A stretch of 64,000 nt of DNA, from NCBI GenBank assembly GCA_017893485.1, contig CM030365.1, positions 46,928,458 through 46,992,457 on the forward strand, given 5' to 3'. The stretch comes from Hemerocallis citrina. Lineage: Eukaryota > Streptophyta > Magnoliopsida > Asparagales > Asphodelaceae. Positions 55,571 to 64,000 of this stretch are shown in pieces. Under the pieces are notes generated by a model. It was not told where the DNA came from, did no database searches, and saw only the letters and a list, made by a program, of their open reading frames with translations. Numbering within the stretch: position 1 is the stretch's first letter; each line of letters opens with the position of its first letter. The position numbers and the translations under genes were made by a program.

Positions 55571-57447
55571 TGCTTTGAAGACTTTCAAGTTTTCAATCTA
55601 ACAATGTGATCGAAACCCCAAAGTTCTTGGGAGGGGGATATTGTGCACTGAGTTCACTTCTCCGAGAAATGCTTTTCTTGAGAAGTTAGATGATCCCCTC
55701 CATTAGTCCCCATGGATTGAGTGGAATATCTCCATGCATCCCGAGACTTGGGAATCAGAAGGTTTCTCTGGTCGCTTGTTGGCTCCTCTCACAGGAGGAT
55801 GTTCGGTATCATTCCCTTGAGCAAACTTTGCTAGGTACCCACATCGGAGCAACCCTTCAAACTTGTCCTTGAGGTTCGATAGTCATTTGTGATCTTTGTG
55901 CCCATGATCTTTGTGGAAGGCACATCACTTGTTTCTATACCATCTCTTACTTGGGGCATTTATTTGAGGGGAGGTCAAAGGAGTCCCTCCATGTCGACTT
56001 CCATGAGAATAGTAGAGATGCTGGAATTGAGTGGGGTGTACTTCTCGAAGAGAGGCATTGGAGGTTGACGACGCTGACATGTGGTATCCTTTTGGGTCTT
56101 CCTACGTTTTCCTTCATTGGTGCCCTTCCATTTGTTCTCGGGTGAGGGCAGCTTCTGTTCTTGGGGTTGGATGACATCTTTCACTCGGATGTACTTCTCG
56201 ACCCTTTGAATGAAGTCAGAGAAGTCTCGAGGACGTCTTTTGACAAAGATACTTTGATGTGATCAAGATTCACATTGTACCTAAAGGCAGTAGTGGCTAC
56301 GCCTCAGTCGAGTGAGGGGATTGAACGGGACTCGACTGTGAAGCACCAAACATAACTCTTGAGGGACTCTCCATCTTTTTGCTTCAGGTCAAGTAAGGAG
56401 GCACTTGTCTTTTTTGTCTTGCAGTTGGTGAGGAAGTATGTCAGGAAGAGCTCCTTAAGTTGGTCGAAGGATAAGATGGATCCTGGAGAGAGACGAAAGA
56501 ACCACTCCCCTGCTGGTCCCTTCTGGGTCACCGGGAAAGTCTTGTAGAGGAGGGAGTGAGATGCTTGGTGGATCATCATAAGGGTTTGAAAACAAATGTG
56601 GTCTACTGGGTCGGCCTTCCCGTTGTATGACTCAAAGGCTGGGATCTTGAAGTTGACCGGAACATGAGCCTCAATAACTTTTCTGGAGAATGGGGGTTTG
56701 ATGTGGTAGCATGTTCCTTCATGTCTTCCTTCTTCTTGCTTTAGTAGTATTAAATGGTCTTCCATCTTTTAGAGGCATTGGAAAATGACGTTGTCTTGCT
56801 CTTCGGATTTAATGGACCCGTGGGACCCATCACGTCATGGAGGAGTGGAGCGGTGAAGGCTGGTTTGTTGGGTCTTACTAGGAAATGTGTTGAGTGCTCG
56901 AATGATTTGATCTTTGAATTCTTAGAACATTGCCCTGGTGACAGGTACTTCTTCATTTCTTCCTCTCTTGGGACTGGTCGACTTGTTGGAGTTACCTTCC
57001 TTCTCCCTCGAGGGGGAGTTCTTCTTGGTCCCCTTGGAGAATGATGGCTTCATCGCCATCTGGGAGAGAGGGTTCATTTGCATCCCCGACTCCGAGGAGT
57101 GGGGCCCCTTGTGCCTTCTTGATGTAAGGGATGAAGGAGCCCATCCCTTGCTTGCGGTCTGCTCGAGCACCCCTGACGTTCGGACTCCTGCTGTCAGGAG
57201 TTTAGAATACATAATATGTCATGTTACGGCTGAGGTGCTTCAGGGGGCACAGTGGAGGGTGCAGAGGTGTAGACCGACCCTGTTCTCTCTAATGTGTTGC
57301 ATAGGGTGCTGACTTCTTAGAGTGCCCCCCGGTGGAACCTCCTTGGAGGGGTGTTGAGTAGGCAGATGTGGCTATTCTGGTTGAGGAGCTTGATCCAGTT
57401 GAAGGGTTGGAAGGACGTCCTCATGTGGAGGAAGTGGAGGAAAATGG
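55571..57447 (-). pseudogene. gag: Minus-strand Tat gag and protease start
   Basis: Minus strand: a basic Ser/Lys-rich N-terminal region (57212-56922), then the gag core (56765-56304) with EAHVPVNFKIPAFESYNGKA, DPVDHICFQTLMMIHQAS, KGPAGEWFFRLSPGSILSFD and ESLKSYVWCFTVESRSI. A knuckle region CAFHKDHGHKDHK lies near 55905-55945. Then AFLGEVNSVHNIPL and a protease-proximal segment ending at 55571. Stops and frameshifts are present. Compared with the plus-strand Tat, sequence jumps from the position of about 9970 to about 12765, so some 2.8 kb of pol is deleted. Confidence 0.8.
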
Positions 57448-58398
57448 TGAAACACCCCATAATTTTAAATATAATATTTTGGATTAATAAATAATTTTTA
57501 AATGAAATTATTTAAATATTTTGAATTTCTGTGAAATGGTCGTTTTGCACGTGCAAAACACGTGCAAATATTTTTGAAATGGAAGTTTTAGAATTTTATG
57601 TTGCTAAATAAATTATCTTATTTATAAGTGGATATATTTGAATTTTTGGGATTTTTCAGAATAAGAGAAAGTAATTTTGTAAACATTTCGAAAGAAGGGG
57701 GCTTTTTTTGTAAAAAGTATTTCAGAGGCAAAGTTTGAATTCAAAAAAAATGGTTTGCTTCATTTTGGGGGCCGGTGGAGATATTTGAGGAATAAATTTT
57801 TATCCATTTGATTTGATTTTGATTTGATTTGATTGAATAAATAATTAATTATGCAAATTGGGACTTCTAGGGGTTTTATTTGTAAAATTTTCTCCAAAAA
57901 TTCCTAGAAGAAATCTCGGCCTATTTAGAGAGCTACAACTTTCGACATCTCTCTCTATCTTTTGGCTTTCGTGATTTTTGGAGACATTGGAGTTGATCTT
58001 TCGCTTGGAGGAGAAGATTACAAGTTTGTAACAATGTCTTCTTGAGGTGGGTAACACTCCAACTCTCTTGCTATGTTTTATCTCATAAAATTATAGTATC
58101 ATGCTATGGATGAAGTCATGTTAGTCATGGATTATATATAGCATGATTGAAGTACTTGTAGAGATGTATGTATGATATGAGATTGTTGATTATGAGGCAT
58201 AAAGATTGAATCTTGATTGTGTATGGATCTTAAATAATTTGTTCTTGAATAATGGAGTTTCTAAGCATGAAAGATCTAGTTTTTATTTGTAAAAATAGAT
58301 CTAATGAACCTATACGTTATTGTAGATGTGTAGATCTTATTGTATGATTAGAGAAACATGATTTGAGTAGTTAAAAGATGAAATTTTTATGAGTTACT

Positions 58399-58726
58399 AG
58401 GTATGCCCGTGGGCACGTGCCTATGACACTTCTTTGATCGAAGAGAGAGAGAGGGGGGGAGGGGGATTTTGGGAGAGAGAGACACAGAAAGAAAGAGAGA
58501 GAGGGGGGTGAGGGTTTGGGGGGGAGAGAGCGAGAGAACGGGGAGTTTGGGAAGAGAGAGGAGGTGGGGGGAGGGGATGGGGGTTAGGAAGAGAGAGAAA
58601 GAGAGGGAGAGAGATTTCAAATTTTGGGCGGAAAAATATATTTTATGAGGTTAGATCTGGGCCTTTGATTTTTGGGGATTGAAGGAGAGCCACTTGATAG
58701 CTTTCTTTGTGTTTTATTATATAGAT
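58399..58726. mobile_element. Small unclassified insertion in LTR F
   Basis: Flanked by TTACT (58394-58398 and 58727-58731). Starts AGGTATGCCCGTGGGCACGT, with palindromes GCCCGTGGGC and GGCACGTGCC, and ends TTTTATTATATAGAT. Its body is a purine tract of about 180 bp (58437-58620). Without the 3' LTR counterpart the borders are inferred from the duplication alone. It could be a MITE or a short non-LTR-like insertion. Confidence 0.45.
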
Positions 58727-59949
58727 TTACTATTTTAATGTGAACTCATGAGGAGTTGAAAAGTAGAATTTTTATACATTGATTTCATGTAAAAACCCTT
58801 TGGCAAAAAAAAAACATATTTTTATGTGAAGAATACTAGGGTTAGGGCTTCGGGGTTAAACTCTAAACATAGGGTTTGGGGGGCTTGGTTTGAGGTTTTC
58901 ACAGCAACCTGGCTTGCACAGTGCCAACCCGAGCACTGTGCAGACCCAGGGGTTGGCTGCTGTTGGTTTGTTTGGGTTTCGGCGTGGAGGTTTGGGCTCG
59001 GAGTGTGTGTTTGTGAAGGTGTTGTGTGTTAGGGTTTGAGAACCCTAGTGTGTGCATATGGATGAGTATATGCATGCGTTTAAATCTAGTATTTGTATGA
59101 AGTTTAATTGATTCTTTTGATCAAGTTCGAATGTGCAAATTTTAGATTTTGTTGAAACCTAGTTTCAGAGTCTAATGTATTTAAGTAAAAATTTTGAGAT
59201 TGCGAATCTATATTTGTATGGAATAAATCCTCAATTTTGCGGGGATATAAACTAAAGAATTTCGGATTTCAGGGATGAGATCCCATACAATAAATAGACT
59301 TGTTTCAGTTTAAGTTGATTGGGTTAAAGTGAAACTTGTTGAGTTTTATGTATGCATGGAAAGTGAGATTTAAAAGTGAAATTTAAAGGATTTCGTGGAT
59401 TGGATTTTTTTTCCATATAAGGAAGAGTTTTTATGGTAACAACGGTTTATTAGATGAAATGTGAATAATGAAGAGATTGTGGACGTACAATAGTTTATAA
59501 ATTTTGAATGAGATATTGCAGTTTGAGATTTTGATTCGCAACCGTGGTGTTGTGGGAAAAGTTTTATTTTTCAGAAAAGAGAATATAAAGAATATTTTGA
59601 ATGATCGAATTAAGTGGGTTTTTTTTATATATTGTGATTAGTTTTTGTGAGAACCCTGGATGGACGTTTGAGGCATTGAGTTGGGAGACCTAGATGCTGA
59701 GCGGACCCAAGAATATCGGGAATGGATATTTTGATTTTAGGAAATTAGCCTAAGGGGCTAGTGTTCCTGGTTTGATAAGTGAAGTCCATTAGAGTAGAGC
59801 TAGTTCTAGGTGGCTCGGGTTGTTATTATTACAAATCTAAGGACATGGACTAAGTTGGGAGTTGTGACAGAACTTGGGCAATGTAAGTATGGGCTTTGTT
59901 TTCAGTCGGGCGAATGTATTTCAGGACTATGTACTTGATACGTCTCTCT

Positions 59950-60215
59950 AGTATGTACGCGCGTTGAGGATCGACAGGCTTGTTCAGGGAATGTCTTAGA
60001 AGTGGGACGGATTTGGTATGTTCGCGCATTGAGGGTCGGCAGTCCTATTCGCAGAACGTATGATATGTTTGCGCGTTGAGGGTCAGCAGGCCTATTCGCA
60101 GAATGTACGGTGTATCTGCCCGTTGAGGGTCGGCAGGCATATTCATGAAATGTACGGTGTATCTACGCATTGAGGGTCGACAGGCCTATTCGTGGGTTAT
60201 ACGACAGGGAGGTGA
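59950..60215 (+). repeat. 47-bp minisatellite in LTR F
   Basis: GCGTTGAGGGTCGGCAGGCC-type units at about 59961, 60026, 60073, 60120 and 60167; the last three intervals are exactly 47. Confidence 0.75.
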
Positions 60216-60633
60216 TTCTCTAGAGTACAGCGATGCTTCGGAGATGCTTACATGTTTACACTTGTACAGCTTAGTGGGATGCGTAACGGGGTTGGGGTTT
60301 ATTCACGAAGTGTCTAATCTTTTCATTGTCACCGATGTAGTTTTCATAGTGAGGGATTGAACCCTGAAAGGTGGTGAACGCTAAGGACTCGCCCTCGGAC
60401 CTGTGTAGAATGGGATACATAGAATCCGAACAAGTATGCATTAGAGTGCATCGTGTGCATTGTGTTTTCTTGAACATTTTTTAATACATTTTTCTTTTGT
60501 TTTCTCGACACACACTTATTCATTTAGTATAGTTTCACTTGTTGATTTCATGATTCTTTTATCGGTATTTTTTTTTTGTGCAACAAGTTTGTAATTGTGA
60601 GACTTTGAAGGTTTACTATTACTATGGTTTTGC

Positions 60634-60681
60634 GTCGGTTGTATTCAACTGACGTGCCCACTTTTCTGGTCAGTTTTGCAG
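60634..60681 (+). promoter_or_regulatory. U5 stem-loop and acceptor-like site of LTR F
   Basis: GTCGGTTG / CAACTGAC with loop tatt (60634-60653; one G-U pair), then GTGCCCAC and TTTTGCAG|GATTTG (to 60681). Confidence 0.6.
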
Positions 60682-60910
60682 GATTTGCGAGTAAGTGGCT
60701 TGGGCTGGACATTCAGATGACTGAAGTTTAAGTGTTGGAATGTGTTGTAATAAATATGTTTAATTTTCCGCTGTCCATTGTAATAAAGAACTGTTGTAAA
60801 GAAAAGTTGTAATTTTCCCTCTGTTTTATACTATGTTTGGATTACATTGAAGTAAAGATTCAGGAGTTATGTCTCTTATTTCTATTATTGAAATTTAGGG
60901 CACTGCAGAG

Positions 60911-60922
60911 TGGTATCAGAGG
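60911..60922 (+). promoter_or_regulatory. Primer-binding site of element F
   Basis: TGGTATCAGAGG, three bases after the LTR; one base differs from the usual initiator Met complement (GAGG for GAGC). Confidence 0.8.
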
Positions 60923-61159
60923 CTGCTTAAAAAAGTAACACTAAACATGGTATAGGGTAACCTAGGTGGACATTAGAGTGTGTGTATCAGTCTTGGAGTC
61001 ATGAATGTGTAGTTGTTTGAACTTGCATTCATGATACTCTCTTCATATACATTGATGTGATATTGTATGCGGGCATGTTTTGCTTTTGTATTACGAGTAC
61101 TATGGTTGGTTTGAACCAGTATTTTTGATATTTCCTTTTTCTCTTTCCCTGGGATAGTG

Positions 61160-61900
61160 GATGGCCAAAATCCTATGGAAGACTTAGAGAAAGAGGAACT
61201 TTTATGGATTTTGAGGGAGAATCGGAGGAAGATCTTGAGGAGGATCCTGAAGAGGTGAATCTCGAGGGAGTCTTTCTGATGATTCCATTGTTTTTCTCTA
61301 ACCCTGTGCAGAGATCAGCACAAGATGGCAGCATTTTGACGTCAGCTAGTAAAGTGCTAGAGGTGGATGAGCCAGCTTGAGGAGCAACGATTGGAAGATC
61401 ATAGTGGCGCATTGGAAGCATGGTGTGGAGCCCAAGGATTTTCCTGGTCGTGTTTAGTCGGTGGCAACGCCCTCAGGAGAGGAGTTGATTGCTGATCGAT
61501 ATCACGCATGGTGTGATATCGTGATTGAAGGAAGAATTTTTGGGATTGACCTCATCGAACTGGATGTCTTGGGTGTCGATGTGATTGTGGACATCGACTG
61601 GATGGCAATCTATGATGTCTCGACTGATTACGACGTAGAAGGAGTTGGTTGAGGAACTGGATCGGGCTAGTATTGAGGTAGTATTGCAAGGCTTGGGGGC
61701 ATCATTGGTGTGGTTGAGACTTTAGCCTACTTTGAGAGAGCAGATTATTGAGGTGTAGAAGTCGATACAAAGATTCAGAAGATGTTAGAGCAAATTTTCG
61801 TTGGCAAATTGTGAGAGTTTCATGTCCAATATGGGGTGATTTGGATGGGAAAGAGGTTATGTGTGCCAGAAAGAGGATTTGAAGGAAAGCATATTAAAGG
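61160..61900 (+). pseudogene. Element F gag/protease remnant
   Basis: An ATG at 61161 is followed by a charged segment with ELLWILRENRRKILRRILKR and no recognisable gag core. At 61461-61652 lies a protease-type block: CDIVIEGRIFGIDLIELDVL, GVDVIVDIDWMAIYD, matching the post-active-site region of Tekay proteases. The active-site D-S/T-G and all of RT and RNase H are missing; 61655-61900 has no clear homology. Confidence 0.65.
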
Positions 61901-62859
61901 AGGCACATACAACCTTATTGTCCGTACATCCCAGAAGCACGAAGATGTACAAGGACATTAAGCAATGTTTTTGGTGGCCAAGAATGAAAAGGGATGTTGC
62001 AGATTTTGTGGCAAGGTGCTTGACGTGTCAGTAGATCAAGGCGGAGAGTCGGAAGCATGGAGGATTATTGCAGCCATTTCCCATTCCGAGGTGGAAGTGG
62101 GAGAATATTAATATGGACTTTGACACTGGTTTACCGAGGAGTTAGAAGGGAAATGACTCGATCTGGGTCATTGTGGACATGTTGACCAAGTCGACACATT
62201 TCTTGTCAATGAAGATTACATGGTCATTGGAGAAGTTAGCTGAGGTGTATATTGAGGAGGTCATGAAACTTCATGGAATTACTGTAACAATCGTCTCCGA
62301 CAAAGATGCAAGGTTCACATCAAGGTTATGGAGGAGTTTGCAAACCACTTTGGGGACCAGGACTGACTTTACTATAACGTTTTATCCACAAACATATGGA
62401 CAAACTGAAAGGGTGAATCAAGTACTAGATGATATGTTGCAAATGTCCGACGTCGAGATTTGGAGTATGAGGTTGGAGATGCAGTTTTTCTGAAGGTATC
62501 GCCAACGAAGGGAGTGATCAGATTCGGAAGAGGAGGAAAATTGACACCAAGGTATATTGGACCTTACAAGATTGGATCTACCGGAGGAGTTGGCACAGGT
62601 ACACAATGTATTCAATGTGTCGATGTTGAGGAAGTACGTACTAGATCAAAATCATCAGTTACCCGAGGTACCCGAAGGATTGTAATTGAATTCGAGCTAC
62701 AAGGAGCAGCCCGTGAAGATCTTGGATCACCGAGAGAAGGTTTTGCGGAATAAGGTCATACCGATGGTCAAGGTGCTGTGGAGAAACCAGTTATTCGAGG
62801 TGGCTACGTGGGAAGCTGAGGATTGGATGAAGACTGATTTTCCAAAAATGTTTGTGTAA
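61901..62859 (+). pseudogene. pol: Element F integrase (deleted) with chromodomain
   Basis: Zinc region: MYKDIKQCFWWPRMKRDVAD, ARCLTCQ. Core: NMDFDTGLPRS, WVIVDMLTKSTHF, VTIVSDKDARFTSRLW, FYPQTYGQTERVNQVLDDML. A deletion then joins it to EYEVGDAVFLKVSPTKGVIR and FGRGGKLTPRYIGPYKI; after a frameshift the chromodomain reads ILDHREKVLRNKVIPMVKVL and VATWEAEDWMKTDFPKMFV, ending at a stop (62857-62859). Stops are also present between the blocks. Confidence 0.85.
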
Positions 62860-62904
62860 ATTCCGTGTTATTTTCTTTTTCTTTTCCCTTATTAGCAGTA
62901 GTTC

Positions 62905-62935
62905 TGAGGACATTTCTATTCTAAGGAGGGAGTGA
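62905..62935 (+). promoter_or_regulatory. GAGGAC box and polypurine tract of element F
   Basis: GTTCTGAGGACATTTCTATT then CTAAGGAGGGAGTGA immediately before the 3' LTR; almost identical to the LARD C 3' end. Confidence 0.75.
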
Positions 62936-63705
62936 TGTAACGCCCCATAATTTTAAATATAATATTTTGGATTAATAAATAATTTTAAAATGAATTTATT
63001 TAAATATTTTAAATATTTTTGAAATGGTCATTTTGCACGTTCAAAACAAATGCAAATATTTTTTATTTGCAAGTTTTAGAATTTTGAGTTGCTAAATAAA
63101 TTCTCTTATTTATAATTGGATACATTTGAATTTTTGGGATTTTTATGAATAAGTGAAACTACTTTTGTAAATATTTCGAAAGATGGGGGCTTTTTTGTAA
63201 AAAGTCATTTTGTTGAAAAATTTGAATCAAAAAAAAGGTTGCTGCATTATGGGGGCTAGTTTTGGCAGTGGAGAGATTTGAGGAATGAAATTTTATCCAT
63301 TTGATTTGATTTAATTGAATAAATAATTAATTATGCAAATTGGGACTTCTAGGGGTTTTATTTGTAAAATTTTCTCAGAGAAATCCTAGAAGGAACCCCG
63401 TCCAATTTAGAGAGCAACAACTTTCAGACTCTCTCTTTCTTTTGGCTTTGGTGATTTTTGGAGACATTGGAGTTGATCTTTTGCTTGGAGGAGAAGACTA
63501 CTAGTTTGTAACAATTTCTTCTTGAGGTGGGTAACACTCCAACTCTCTTGCTATGTTTTATCTCATAAAATTATAGTATCATTCTAGGGATGAACTCTTG
63601 TTAGTCATGGATTTTATGTAGCATGACTGTAGTACTTATAGAGATGTATGCAACATATGAGATTGTTGATCATGAGGCATAAAGATTGAATATTGATTGT
63701 GTATG
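62936..63705 (+). repeat. 3' LTR of element F, truncated
   Basis: TGTAACGCCCCATAATTTTA onward, matching 57448-58220; cut by LTR G after GTGTATG. Confidence 0.85.
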
Positions 63706-64000
63706 TGTAACGACCCCAAAAAAATTCCCTTAAAAAAAAGAAAAAAAAAACCATTTCTTACCAGAATAATCTTAGTAGGTTTCAATTAAAATTTCGGCAG
63801 TCTTTCCTGAAACATTAGCCCCTTTTCAGAAATTACTTACGAAAATCTGCAAACAGTTAAAAATATCACATCACAGCCAATTAATATATATCCTCCCCAG
63901 GCCAAAACAAGCAACATCACACAAACATCATATATATAGGGCTCTGGGATATATATCATCAAATAACACAAGTTATACAATAAAAATAAAAATTTATCTT
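63706..64000 (-). repeat. LTR G, partial (runs off window)
   Basis: Starts TGTAACGACCCC on the plus strand. The minus-strand reading contains TTGTTTTGGCCTGGGGAG and AAAGACTGCCGAAATTTT, matching the 3' end of LTR E (GGCCTGGGGAGCC, AAACTCTGCCAAAATTTTT). So this is probably the 3' end of an E-related LTR in reverse orientation. It contains an A-rich run at 63715-63750. Confidence 0.6.

Larger units (their letters stand above)
40293..57447 (-). mobile_element. Minus-strand Tat-lineage element, internally deleted and multiply interrupted
   Basis: On the minus strand: gag and protease start (57447-55571), a deletion joint, integrase C-terminus (54735-54330), 3' UTR (54330-54110), and a tandem repeat of about 105 bp in three pieces (54110-53919, 50306-50200, 41053-40293). 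It was later split by a TRIM, solo LTR A-prime, solo LTR D (containing E) and element A at its left edge. No LTR of this element is in the window. Homology of gag and integrase to the plus-strand Tat element is clear, though diverged. Confidence 0.8.
57448..60907 (+). repeat. 5' LTR of element F (3460 bp, with an insertion)
   Basis: Starts TGAAACACCCC (3' copy: TGTAACGCCCC), ends GGGCACTGCA. Holds an 18-bp palindrome (57542-57559), donor-like GAG|GTGGGTAAC (GT at about 58046), a 328-bp insertion, a 47-bp tandem array (59950-60215) and the U5 hairpin (60634-60653) followed by CAGTTTTGCAG. Confidence 0.85.
57448..63705 (+). mobile_element. Tekay-type deletion derivative, element F
   Basis: 5' LTR 57448-60907, PBS at 60911, internal 60908-62935 (2.0 kb instead of about 5 kb in element A), polypurine tract, then the first 770 bp of the 3' LTR, cut at 63706. 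The internal region has a protease trace, part of integrase and the chromodomain; gag is almost gone and RT/RNase H are absent. The LTRs differ by roughly 10% by eye over the shared 770 bp, so it is older than element A and the TRIM. Confidence 0.85.

Overview
This window holds no recognisable host gene, rRNA, tRNA or CRISPR array. It is a dense nest of plant LTR retrotransposons, their solo LTRs and deletion derivatives. The evidence for a plant: Ty3/gypsy polyproteins of two plant lineages (Tekay-type chromoviruses with a C-terminal chromodomain, and Tat-type elements with a second RNase H and an antisense gene), primer-binding sites complementary to initiator tRNA-Met, TRIM and LARD derivatives, and 5-bp target-site duplications (TSDs). 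A large, repeat-rich flowering-plant genome fits best; the species cannot be named from the sequence. LTR family letters (A to G) are mine and local to this window.

Layout. 1-1144: A-like LTR fragment. 1145-8997: minus-strand LARD (family C) with LTRs of at least 5.5 kb and an internal region of only 474 bp; its 5' LTR is cut at 8997. 8998-about 25687: plus-strand Tat element lacking its 5' LTR and most of gag, with degenerate gag-pro-RT-RNaseH-IN, a 115-bp tandem repeat, antisense coding segments, a 66-68-bp minisatellite and a 3' LTR. It is interrupted at 18478-24967 by a family C solo LTR (TSD TTACT). 25708-30144: rearranged block with an A-like LTR tip, an inverted B LTR, a 3' pol remnant and a direct B LTR that changes into an A LTR. 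30145-40292: Tekay-type element A with a nearly complete but stop-ridden gag-pol and two intron-like insertions. 40293-57447: an old minus-strand Tat element, internally deleted, split by solo LTR D (itself holding solo LTR E), solo LTR A-prime and a TRIM. 57448-63705: Tekay-type deletion derivative F, whose 3' LTR is cut by LTR G, which starts at 63706 and runs off the window.

Insertion order can be read from TSDs: TTACT (C solo), GGCTG/GGCCG (D), TCATG (E inside D), GAGAT (A-prime), ATGAG (TRIM), TTACT (small insertion in F). All protein-coding remnants carry stops or frameshifts, so I call them pseudogenes.

The least expected signals are RNA-level. (1) Twelve 46-48-nt hairpin modules in family C LTRs keep the same fold with different stem sequences. 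(2) A hairpin followed by TGACGTSYCCAC lies near the U5 end of three different LTR families. (3) Two GT-AG segments in element A restore the gag and protease frames when removed. (4) Splice-donor-like sites recur at matching places in several LTR families. (5) A stem-loop in the post-pol tandem repeats is kept by compensating changes in two diverged Tat elements. (6) A GAGGAC box plus polypurine tract is shared by element F, the LARD and the TRIM, suggesting cross-mobilisation. All were read by eye; identities and folds are estimates.
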